Assembly: GCF_014201355.1 (NCBI RefSeq)
Contig: NZ_JACHEG010000005.1
Span: 289,479-353,478 of the forward strand
Reading direction: 5' to 3'
DNA from: Aliirhizobium wenxiniae
GTDB lineage: Bacteria > Pseudomonadota > Alphaproteobacteria > Rhizobiales > Rhizobiaceae
Length of the DNA: 64,000 nucleotides
Made by a program: the position numbers and the translations under genes. Numbering within the stretch: the first letter of the stretch is position 1; each line of letters begins with the position of its first letter. Shown piece after piece: positions 44,354 through 51,954 of the stretch. The notes under the pieces were generated by a model. That model was not told the DNA's origin. It saw nothing but the letters and a program-made list of their open reading frames with translations, and did not search any database.

Positions 44354-44929
44354 ATGACCAGCGCGGCGAAACTGGCGATCTACAATTTTGGCCTTTTCGT
44401 TGCGTCTTATGACAGTCCCGCGGTCGAGGGTTTTCGTCTGCGGGAACCCGCCAATTTTTCGGCTGCCGAATGTGCCGAAGGGTTCATCGGCCGCTCCGGT
44501 TATGAGGGCGAACCGGGACCAGAGAGCTGGGGAACGCAGGTCTTTCCCCGATTCATCAATGGAAGCGGGTTCGAGTGGGCACCTTCCTCGCTTTCGCTAT
44601 GGGCCGATCTGGAATCGCTTATGGCGTTTTCCTATTCCGGCGTTCATGCCGATGCGCTGAAGCATGCCAAGAACTGGCAGGTTGAGAAACAATGGCCGGC
44701 TCTGGTTCTCTGGTGGTCCGAGGGCCGTCCTGATTGGGCCGAGGCTGTCGAGCGGTTCGAATATCTGCACGACCATGGGCCGGGGCCAAGGGCTTTTCAT
44801 TTCAAAGATCCCTACGGGTATGATGGCGAACGGATATCGATCGACCGTACCCGCGTGCGCGAACTCGCCGCGCTGAACGCCGAAAGACACAAACACCTGA
44901 TGTCTCATGTGCTTTCGATGAAAGTATAG
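44354..44929 (+). CDS. DUF3291 domain-containing protein
   Basis: 191 residues. Starts L-A-I-Y-N-F-G-L-F and carries W-A-D-L-E-S-L-M-A-F-S-Y-S-G-V-H-A-D-A-L, P-A-L-V-L-W-W and L-H-D-H-G-P-G-P-R-A-F, all features of the DUF3291 ferredoxin-like fold family. No function is known. It lies 15 bases after the DUF1178 gene. Downstream is a decayed toxin-antitoxin relic on the opposite strand. Confidence 0.82.
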   Translation: MTSAAKLAIYNFGLFVASYDSPAVEGFRLREPANFSAAECAEGFIGRSGYEGEPGPESWGTQVFPRFINGSGFEWAPSSLSLWADLESLMAFSYSGVHADALKHAKNWQVEKQWPALVLWWSEGRPDWAEAVERFEYLHDHGPGPRAFHFKDPYGYDGERISIDRTRVRELAALNAERHKHLMSHVLSMKV

Positions 44930-45081
44930 CATGATAGCCGGGGAGGGGGACGGTCAGTCGATCGGCAAGCCGTTCGCAACTCTTCGACATAGGATCGTGC
45001 CCGAACCTGATTGTGAACTGATATGTGTCGCGCGACATCCGCGAGGTCCTGGCGAGCCTCCCGGGTAAAGATCACCTTCAT
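44905..45081 (-). pseudogene. ParE/RelE-type toxin remnant (truncated)
   Basis: The frame starts M-K-V-I-F-T-R-E-A-R-Q-D-L-A-D-V-A-R-H-I and continues through R-A-R-S-Y-V-E-E-L-R, the first two helices of ParE toxins. It loses similarity at about residue 43 and ends after 58 codons inside the 3' end of the DUF3291 gene. ParE proteins are usually about 95-100 residues and need their C-terminal strands, so this is inactive. The start overlaps the antitoxin stop (ATGA), as in intact operons. Confidence 0.7.
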
Positions 45082-45224
45082 CGGGCAGGGCGTTTCCAGC
45101 CGAGTTCATCATAGACGCTGTCGAAGGCTTCTTCGAGCGACATGACGCGCCCGGCCTCGATATCGTCGATGCCCTTCTGCAGCTCTGCGTCGAGCTTGCG
45201 TCTGGCGAGATCACGTTGACGGCG
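45078..45224 (-). pseudogene. ParD-type antitoxin remnant (N-terminus missing)
   Basis: 48 codons open after a stop codon at 45225-45227, with no start codon until an internal Met. The sequence L-D-A-E-L-Q-K-G-I-D-D-I-E-A-G-R-V and A-F-D-S-V-Y-D-E-L resembles the C-terminal helix region of ParD antitoxins. The DNA-binding N-terminus is gone; the fragment abuts the end of ubiG 28 bases further on. Confidence 0.65.
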
Positions 45225-45254
45225 TTAGAGGATTTCGTACGCGGCGAGGTGAAA

Positions 45255-46001
45255 TCAGCCCTCGCGCTTTGCCAGCAGCATGTAGTTTACGTCCATGTCG
45301 GGCGAGAGGTTCCAGCGATCCTGCAGTGGATTGAAGAAGACGCCTGTGCGGTGAACGATGTGCAGACCGGAGGTCTGGAGCGGGCGTTCGATCTCTTCCG
45401 GGCGGACCAGCTTTTCATACTGATGCGTGCCGCGGGGCAGCCAGCGCAGGACGTTTTCGGCGGCGAAGATCGCGAGTGCGCGGGCCTTCAGCGTGCGGTT
45501 GATCGTCGCCATGAACATCAGACCACCGGGGCGCACCATGGACGCGCAGGTGGTGAGGAACAGGTTCACATCGGCTACGTGTTCGACGACTTCCATGTTG
45601 AGGATGACGTCGAATGTTTCGCCTGCCTGGGCAAGATCCTCGGCGGTGACGGCACGGTAATCGATCTGCGTGCCGGTTTCCTGCGCGTGGGTCGAGGCGA
45701 TGCCGATATTCTTTTCCGACGGGTCGGCGCCGATGACGGTCGCTCCCATGCGGGCGACGGGTTCGGACAGAAGGCCGCCGCCGCAGCCGATATCGAGGAT
45801 GCGAAGGCCCTCAAGCGGGCGATGCGCCTTCGGGTCACGACCGAAATTCTGGCAGATGCGTTCGCGGATATAGGCAAGGCGAACCGGATTGAACTTGTGC
45901 AGCGGGCGGAATTTTCCGGTCGGGCTCCACCATTCGGCAGCCATTTTCGAGAACATCTCGACCTGATCCTTGTCGACCGTCGTCCTGGCTGCTTCCGTCA
46001 T
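45255..46001 (-). CDS. ubiG: ubiquinone biosynthesis O-methyltransferase
   Basis: Carries out both O-methylations of ubiquinone synthesis. 248 residues: the family start A-x-E-W-W-S-P-x-G-x-F-x-P-L-H (22-35) and SAM motif L-D-I-G-C-G-G-G-L-L-S-E (69-80). The conserved V-E-H-V motif with N-M-E-V-V follows. It is divergent in sense from lysC further on, an arrangement typical for Rhizobiaceae. An AGGG site is 10 bases upstream of the ATG. Confidence 0.95.
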   Translation of the reverse strand: MTEAARTTVDKDQVEMFSKMAAEWWSPTGKFRPLHKFNPVRLAYIRERICQNFGRDPKAHRPLEGLRILDIGCGGGLLSEPVARMGATVIGADPSEKNIGIASTHAQETGTQIDYRAVTAEDLAQAGETFDVILNMEVVEHVADVNLFLTTCASMVRPGGLMFMATINRTLKARALAIFAAENVLRWLPRGTHQYEKLVRPEEIERPLQTSGLHIVHRTGVFFNPLQDRWNLSPDMDVNYMLLAKREG

Positions 46002-46055
46002 CGTCTTATCACCCTTTACATTCGAAACCTGAAGTCGGCTGTCGGGCCGGAGAAG

Positions 46056-46454
46056 TCAAGTGCGCGGTGCGTTTCTGTGCTGGCTGCGCGCTTGCATCTG
46101 AATGAGGAATACGATGTCCCAGAATGTAAGGTGCTTCAGCTCGCCGTTGCGCGCTTCGGTGATCTTTTCCAGTGCACCGCGGACATAGGCGTAGCGATCC
46201 AACGTGGCATTGGCCATACACATGGGTAGACGGGCACAGGCCATGCCGCTCAGTCCGATCTCCTTATGGGCGCTGATCACGCTGCGCTGGTGTTCGGAAG
46301 GCAGCATCGGGCCGCTGCAGAACTGGGAACGGCGACACATCCTGTAGTGGCAGTGGCGGCTGTGTATGTTCTCCAGCGTCGCCGATAAACGCCATGCTTC
46401 TTCATGATCCTGTGCGCGGCGCTTTTCGTATTCGGAAAAATCGTTTCTTTTCAT
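46056..46454 (-). CDS. cysteine-rich hypothetical protein
   Basis: 132 residues. A charged helical start, then a central cluster C-H-Y-R-M-C-R-R-S-Q-F-C, followed by M-A-C-A-R and M-C-M-A, and a hydrophobic D-I-V-F-L-I stretch near the end. I do not recognise the family. A strong AAGGAGAGG site precedes the ATG. The upstream leader carries a CTCTCAGGCA motif and a long stem, suggesting RNA-level control. The cysteine spacing could bind a metal, but no known zinc-finger pattern fits. Confidence 0.65.
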   Translation of the reverse strand: MKRNDFSEYEKRRAQDHEEAWRLSATLENIHSRHCHYRMCRRSQFCSGPMLPSEHQRSVISAHKEIGLSGMACARLPMCMANATLDRYAYVRGALEKITEARNGELKHLTFWDIVFLIQMQARSQHRNAPRT

Positions 46455-47056
46455 TGGTCACCTCTCCTTGTCTGTATGGGGGGATGGAGTCCTCCCTTGG
46501 TGCCTGAGAGTTTCTTGTTTCGGCCGGGACACGTCGGGTGCCTCGAATTGAATTTTTATATGTGACACTCGGCGTGTCCCGTTCGGTGTGTTTTTCCGCG
46601 CAACTCCGGTCCGTCTGCGGCGGTCGGGCTTATGTCCTCATCGAACTGCCGGCCGGTATGTGTGCGACACACGCACGCCTTATTCAGGGGCAGACCATTT
46701 TCTGCGCGGCTCCGGAAGGTCCGTCTGCATAAGGGCGGAACATCCGATCACCGGTTCCGCCTCGCCGGTTATGCGGACCGGTGTAGCCGAAGCGGAACGG
46801 GTTGATTTTATGCTCAGGCATCAAGAGTGGGGACGGCAGTGCGCCGTCTTTTCGGTAACTGTCTGATTTCTAATGGTCTCGTGAGATCGGGCTTCCCCGC
46901 CTGTGGTGATATTGCGGGAGTGAACGGATGCCCAATAGATCATTCATGACCTATTCAGGCGGATGCTGGAACAATTGGGGCCAGTCGACATTTTATGGCG
47001 ATAAAAACTCGATACGGAACAATGTCCGTTTCGATAATTTCCTCAGGAGGAAGCCC
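46455..47056. promoter_or_regulatory. long intergenic leader region with structured elements
   Basis: About 600 bases without a supported gene. On the minus strand, toward the Cys-rich gene, there is a 9-bp stem CGGGACACG/CGTGTCCCG (46573-46581 with 46525-46533), then GCCGAA and GAAACTCTCAGGCA (about 46500-46514). This order recalls the 3' half of a glycine riboswitch aptamer, but the expected GGAGAG is not seen. Two imperfect direct repeats (46592-46618 and 46698-46729) share GGTCCGTCTGC. Short plus-strand frames here lack ribosome sites, apart from an unlikely upstream extension of the SH3 gene from 46928. Confidence 0.35.
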
Positions 47057-47932
47057 GTGAAAAAGTTCCTGATGAGTGCTGCGGCTTTCTGCACGCTCCT
47101 GGTGGCGCCCGCGATCGCCGAGGCGGCGGTGCGCGGTTACGCCACCGCAAACGTCAACATGCGGTCCGGCCCCAGTACCGGTTATCCGGCGGTTACAGTC
47201 ATTCCTTACGGCGCGCCCGTGACGATCAACGGCTGCATGAGTTCGGTCAACTGGTGCGACGTCTCCTTTGCCGGCGGGCGCGGCTGGGTGTCCGGCAATT
47301 ACGTGCAGACATCCTATCGTTCGAACCGCGTTTATGTGGCGCCGGATTACTATGGCGGTCTCGGCATCCCATCGGTCACGTTCGACGTGGACAATTATTG
47401 GGGCACCTATTACCGCGACCGCAATTTCTATCGGGATCGTGATCGCTGGCGGGATTACAACTGGCGTGCGCAGCGTCCACTTCCGCCCCCGCCGCGCTGG
47501 GATGATGGTCGCCGTCCGTCTCCGGGCTGGGATCGCGACCGTGATCGCGATCGGTGGGACCAATCCCGTGATCGGGATCGCTGGGATCAGTCCCGTGATC
47601 GCGACCGGTGGGAACGTGACCGAAATCGTGACAGAGATCAGGCCCGTGACAGGGACCGTGATCGGCCGCGCTTTGACGGCAACGATCGGCGCCCGCCTCC
47701 CGGTTGGGATCGCGACCGCGAGAGAGAGCGTGATCGTGACAGAGACAGGGATCGTGCCCGTGAAAGAGAACGGGATCAGGCCCGGGATCGGGATCAGGCG
47801 CGCGAGCGGAACAGAGATCGCGATCGTGATCGCGAAAGAGCCCGCGAGCGAGACCGTGAACGCCCGCAGCGCGAGGAACAGCAGCGTCCGCAGCGTAACC
47901 AGAACTGCGTCGTCGGGCCAAATTGCAACTGA
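47057..47932 (+). CDS. secreted SH3-domain protein with Arg/Asp-rich tail
   Basis: 291 residues. A signal peptide ends near residue 23 (A-E-A before A-V). A bacterial SH3 domain follows at about 25-90 (V-N-M-R-S-G-P-S-T-G-Y and G-W-V-S-G-N-Y), typically a cell-wall or peptide-binding module. From about 120 the chain becomes almost entirely R-D, R-E and W-D repeats to a short end with two cysteines (N-C-V-V-G-P-N-C-N). GTG start at 47057 follows AGGAGG; an in-frame ATG at 46928 would disrupt the signal peptide. Function unknown. Confidence 0.8.
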   Translation: MKKFLMSAAAFCTLLVAPAIAEAAVRGYATANVNMRSGPSTGYPAVTVIPYGAPVTINGCMSSVNWCDVSFAGGRGWVSGNYVQTSYRSNRVYVAPDYYGGLGIPSVTFDVDNYWGTYYRDRNFYRDRDRWRDYNWRAQRPLPPPPRWDDGRRPSPGWDRDRDRDRWDQSRDRDRWDQSRDRDRWERDRNRDRDQARDRDRDRPRFDGNDRRPPPGWDRDRERERDRDRDRDRARERERDQARDRDQARERNRDRDRDRERARERDRERPQREEQQRPQRNQNCVVGPNCN

Positions 47933-47963
47933 CGATTTCGAACAGATCGACGACAGATCGGCA

Positions 47964-47992
47964 GGGGGTCGCGCAAGCGGCCCCTTGTTCTT
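47964..47992 (+). terminator. terminator after the SH3 gene
   Basis: GGGGTCGC and GCGGCCCC (47965-47972 and 47977-47984) pair with one G-U, with a GCAA loop, followed by TTGTTCTT. Confidence 0.7.
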
Positions 47993-48190
47993 ATCGACTG
48001 CCATTTGCGTATGATGACCGCTTCTTCAGTTTTATGACAGGCGTACTGTTTGCCCATGATCCGGCCATTGCGTGTGCCCCCCCTTTTCGCTAAGAGACCC
48101 CAACTCGATATTCAGGCAGCCGCCGGGATATCCAGCGTTAGCAAATAGGCGCCCCGGCGTGGCCGAGGGCGAGTTGGTGGTTTTCGTCGT

Positions 48191-49468
48191 ATGGCTCGCA
48201 TCGTCATGAAGTTCGGCGGCACGTCCGTCGCCAATCTCGAACGCATTCACAATGTCGCACGCCATGTGAAACGTGAAGTCGATGCAGGGCACGAAGTGGC
48301 CGTCGTCGTCTCCGCCATGTCCGGCAAGACCAACGAACTGGTGGGCTGGGTTCAGGACATGCCGAAAGTGGCAGGCGCCAATTCGCCGTTCTACGACGCG
48401 CGCGAATATGATGCCGTCGTTGCTTCCGGCGAGCAGGTGACATCCGGTATCCTGGCGATCGCGCTGCAGTCGATGGGCGTCAATGCCCGTTCCTGGCAGG
48501 GCTGGCAGATCCCGATCCGCACCGACAACGCACACGGTGCTGCACGCATCATGGAGATTGACGGTTCCGACATCATCAAGCGGATGGGCGAAGGCCAAGT
48601 GGCTGTTGTTGCCGGTTTCCAGGGGATAGGCCCTGACAACCGGATCGCGACGCTCGGCCGTGGTGGCTCCGACACGTCCGCCGTGGCGATTGCCGCTGCC
48701 GTCAAGGCCGATCGCTGCGACATCTATACGGACGTCGATGGCGTCTACACGACCGATCCGCGCATCGTGCCCAAGGCTCGCCGGATGAAGAAGGTGTCGT
48801 TCGAGGAAATGCTCGAAATGGCGTCTCTCGGCTCCAAGGTGCTGCAGGTGCGCTCGGTCGAGCTTGCCATGGTCCACAAGGTCCGCACCTTTGTGCGCTC
48901 CAGCTTTGAAGATCCCGATGCACCGGGCATGGGAGACTTCTTGAACCCGCCCGGTACTTTGATTTGCGACGAGGAAGAAATCGTGGAACAGGAAGTCGTC
49001 ACCGGCATCGCTTATGCCAAGGATGAAGCGCAGATTTCGTTGCGTCGTCTGTCCGACCGTCCGGGCGTATCGGCTGCGATCTTCGGGCCGCTCGCGGAAG
49101 CCCATATCAATGTCGACATGATCGTCCAGAACATTTCCGAGGACGGTTCCAAGACCGACATGACCTTCACCGTGCCTTCGGGCGACGTGCAGAAGGCGAT
49201 GAGCGTTCTGGAAGCCAACAAGGAAAAGATCGGCTTCGATGTCGTGCAGACCGAATCAGGTCTCGCAAAGGTATCGGTCATCGGTATCGGCATGCGCAGC
49301 CATGCCGGCGTTGCGGCGCAGGCTTTCCAGGCACTTGCCGAAAAATCGATCAACATCAAGGCGATCACGACCTCGGAAATCAAGATTTCCATTCTTATCG
49401 ACGGTGCATATTCGGAACTTGCGGTTCGGACTTTGCATTCCTCCTACGGTCTCGATAAAAGCGAATAA
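48191..49468 (+). CDS. lysC: aspartate kinase
   Basis: First step of the aspartate pathway to lysine, threonine and methionine. 425 residues: K-F-G-G-T-S (7-12) at the start of the kinase domain, and two ACT domains (about 265-340 and 345-420) that sense lysine/threonine. The single-kinase, double-ACT layout fits class II alpha-subunit LysC. I see no attenuator or riboswitch in the 250 bases upstream. ptsP follows 75 bases later. Confidence 0.95.
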   Translation: MARIVMKFGGTSVANLERIHNVARHVKREVDAGHEVAVVVSAMSGKTNELVGWVQDMPKVAGANSPFYDAREYDAVVASGEQVTSGILAIALQSMGVNARSWQGWQIPIRTDNAHGAARIMEIDGSDIIKRMGEGQVAVVAGFQGIGPDNRIATLGRGGSDTSAVAIAAAVKADRCDIYTDVDGVYTTDPRIVPKARRMKKVSFEEMLEMASLGSKVLQVRSVELAMVHKVRTFVRSSFEDPDAPGMGDFLNPPGTLICDEEEIVEQEVVTGIAYAKDEAQISLRRLSDRPGVSAAIFGPLAEAHINVDMIVQNISEDGSKTDMTFTVPSGDVQKAMSVLEANKEKIGFDVVQTESGLAKVSVIGIGMRSHAGVAAQAFQALAEKSINIKAITTSEIKISILIDGAYSELAVRTLHSSYGLDKSE

Positions 49469-49543
49469 TGTCTAATCCGGCATGATGCTCCTTTCGGTGC
49501 GTCGTCGCCGGGTCGGCGATGGTTGGGCTGTAAGGGGAGCATT

Positions 49544-51814
49544 ATGCCGATTAGAGACCTGTCGGCCGGTCCGCGCGTTTTGTTGAAGCGCCTGCGCGAA
49601 CTGATGGCCGAACCGCTGGATCCGCAGGAACGCCTTGATCGGATCGTCAGCCAGATTGCCAGCAACATGGTGGCCGAGGTTTGCTCGGCCTATGTCCTGC
49701 GCTCTGACGGTGTTCTGGAGCTTTACGCGACCGAAGGCCTGAATAAAGAAGCTGTCCACCTTTCGCAGCTGCAGATGGGACAGGGTCTCGTCGGTACGAT
49801 TGCCGCATCCGCCCAGCCGTTGAACCTTTCCGATGCCCAGGCGCATCCGGCCTTCCGCTACCTGCCGGAAACCGGCGAAGAGATCTACCATTCCTTCCTC
49901 GGCGTGCCGATCCTGAGGGCCGGGCGCACGCTCGGCGTTCTGGTCGTGCAGAACAAGGCGAGTCGCAACTACCGCGAGGACGAGGTCGAGGCGCTCGAGA
50001 CCACCGCGATGGTGATCGCCGAGATGATCGCCACCGGCGACCTCAAGAAGATTACAGCACCTGGGCTGGAGCTCGATCTTACCCGCGCGGTGACGATCCA
50101 GGGCAATGGTTACAACGAAGGTATCGGGCTCGGACATGTGGTGCTGCACGAGCACCGCATCGTCGTGACCAACCTTCTGAACGAGGATTCGGAAAAGGAA
50201 ATCATCCGGCTGGCGGAAGCGCTCGGCTCGCTGCGCATCTCGATCGACGACATGCTGTCGCGCCGCGACGTGGCGCAGGAAGGCGAGCATCGCGAGGTGC
50301 TCGAGACTTACCGCATGTTTGCCCACGACCAGGGCTGGGTGCGCCGCATGGAAGAGGCGATCCATAACGGTCTGACCGCGGAAGCTGCCGTCGAGAAGGT
50401 GCAGAGCGATACCAAGGCGCGGATGATGCGCATGACGGATTCGTATCTGCGCGAACGGATGCATGATTTCGACGATCTGGCCAACCGGCTGTTGCGCCAG
50501 CTGACCGGATATTCCGGGCGAAGCATGGACGAGCTGCCGTCCGATTCCATCGTGCTCGCGCGCGCCATGGGTGCGGCGGAACTGCTGGATTATCCGCGCG
50601 CCAATCTGCGTGGTCTGGTGCTGGAAGATGGTGCTGTGACGAGCCATGTGGTGATCGTTGCGCGCGCCATGGGCATTCCGGTCGTCGGTCAGGCGACGGG
50701 TCTCGTGGCGCTTGCCGAAAACGGCGACGCGATCATCATCGATGGCGACGACGGGCAGGTGCATGTGCGGCCGATGCCGGACCTGCAGAACGCCTATGAG
50801 GAAAAGGTTCGCCTGCGCGCCAAGCGGCAGGAGCAGTTCCGGGCGCTCAGGTCCGTCGAACCGCTGACCCGGGACGGGCGTCATATCAGCCTCAACATGA
50901 ATGCGGGCCTGCTGGTGGATCTGCCGCAGCTTTCGGAATCCGGCGCGCAGGGCATCGGGCTTTTCCGTACCGAGCTGCAGTTCATGATCGCCTCGACCAT
51001 GCCGAAGCTGGAGGAGCAGGAAGCCTTTTATCGCAGTGTGATCAAGCAGGCGGCGGGGCGTCCGGTGACTTTCCGAACGCTCGATATCGGCGGCGACAAG
51101 GTGGTTTCCTATTTCCGCGCCCAGGAAGAGGAAAACCCGGCGCTGGGATGGCGGGCGATCCGGCTCGCGCTCGACCGGCCCGGTCTGTTGCGCACCCAAC
51201 TCCGCGCGCTTCTGAAGGCTTCTGCCGGTGCCGAACTGCGGATGATGATCCCGATGGTGACCGAGGTTTCGGAAATCCGTGCGGTGCGCGACCTGTTGCA
51301 GAAGGAAGTGCAGTATCTCTCCAAATTCGGCCACACGCTGCCGCGCAAGCTGCAGTTCGGTGCGATGCTGGAAGTGCCGGCGCTGATGTGGCAGCTCGAC
51401 GAGCTTATGGCGGAGGTTGATTTCGTTTCCGTCGGGTCGAACGATCTCTTCCAGTTCTCGATGGCGGCCGACCGCGGCAACGCGCGGGTTTCCGAGCGTT
51501 TCGACAATCTCGGCAAACCGTTTCTCAGGATGCTGCGCGATATTGCGCGGGCCGGCGAGCGCAACCGGACGCTGGTGACGCTTTGCGGCGAAATGGCCGG
51601 CAAACCGCTTTCCGCCATGGCGCTTATCGGCGTCGGTTTCCGCTCCGTGTCGATGGCGGCGACCTCGATCGGTCCGGTCAAGGCGATGCTGCTTGGTCTC
51701 GATGCGGGCCAGCTCGAAGCGGAAATGAATGCGGCGCTGGACGACATCCGCTCGCAGGAGCCGATCCGGGAACTGCTGTTGAAGTTCGCGGAAGCGAATA
51801 ACATTCCGCTGTAG
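49544..51814 (+). CDS. ptsP: PEP-protein phosphotransferase of the nitrogen PTS (EINtr)
   Basis: Transfers phosphate from PEP to NPr and so regulates nitrogen/carbon balance and potassium transport in rhizobia. 756 residues: a GAF sensor domain (about 1-170, likely for glutamine/2-oxoglutarate), the swivelling phosphohistidine domain with His368 in V-T-S-H-V-V-I-V-A-R-A, and the PEP-binding TIM barrel with the proton-donor cysteine in L-V-T-L-C-G-E-M-A-G (near 680). AAGGGGAG site precedes the ATG. Confidence 0.95.
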   Translation: MPIRDLSAGPRVLLKRLRELMAEPLDPQERLDRIVSQIASNMVAEVCSAYVLRSDGVLELYATEGLNKEAVHLSQLQMGQGLVGTIAASAQPLNLSDAQAHPAFRYLPETGEEIYHSFLGVPILRAGRTLGVLVVQNKASRNYREDEVEALETTAMVIAEMIATGDLKKITAPGLELDLTRAVTIQGNGYNEGIGLGHVVLHEHRIVVTNLLNEDSEKEIIRLAEALGSLRISIDDMLSRRDVAQEGEHREVLETYRMFAHDQGWVRRMEEAIHNGLTAEAAVEKVQSDTKARMMRMTDSYLRERMHDFDDLANRLLRQLTGYSGRSMDELPSDSIVLARAMGAAELLDYPRANLRGLVLEDGAVTSHVVIVARAMGIPVVGQATGLVALAENGDAIIIDGDDGQVHVRPMPDLQNAYEEKVRLRAKRQEQFRALRSVEPLTRDGRHISLNMNAGLLVDLPQLSESGAQGIGLFRTELQFMIASTMPKLEEQEAFYRSVIKQAAGRPVTFRTLDIGGDKVVSYFRAQEEENPALGWRAIRLALDRPGLLRTQLRALLKASAGAELRMMIPMVTEVSEIRAVRDLLQKEVQYLSKFGHTLPRKLQFGAMLEVPALMWQLDELMAEVDFVSVGSNDLFQFSMAADRGNARVSERFDNLGKPFLRMLRDIARAGERNRTLVTLCGEMAGKPLSAMALIGVGFRSVSMAATSIGPVKAMLLGLDAGQLEAEMNAALDDIRSQEPIRELLLKFAEANNIPL

Positions 51815-51852
51815 GCCTTGAATGGGGGCCATTGGTCGAGCTATGTGCTCAC

Positions 51853-51930
51853 CGTCATCCTCGGGCTTGTCCCGAGGATCTGCTGACCTCTCTGCGTGGA
51901 TAGATCCTCGGGACAAGCCCGAGGATGACG
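51853..51930. repeat. perfect 29-bp inverted repeat between ptsP and prfA
   Basis: Left arm 51853-51881, right arm 51902-51930, exact reverse complements, with a 20-base spacer. Each arm is itself nearly palindromic around GGGCTTGTCCC. The core matches the pair at 26731-26874. As RNA it would form a very stable hairpin ending 12 bases before the prfA ribosome site. Confidence 0.9.
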
Positions 51931-51954
51931 AGCGGCATATCTGGAGTTCTTTAA

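Noticed and set aside
46538..46732. A 64-codon plus-strand frame in the long intergenic region
   Set aside because: It covers the inverted and direct repeats, has no ribosome site and no recognisable protein features.
47540..47880. Short repeated GATCGCGACCG-type units resembling a repeat array
   Set aside because: They are in-frame codons for R-D and R-E repeats in the SH3 protein; spacing is irregular and there are no unique spacers, so it is not a CRISPR array.
49472..51916. An 814-codon minus-strand frame
   Set aside because: Antisense to ptsP over its whole length; composition is a mirror of codon bias (His/Arg/Gln-rich).
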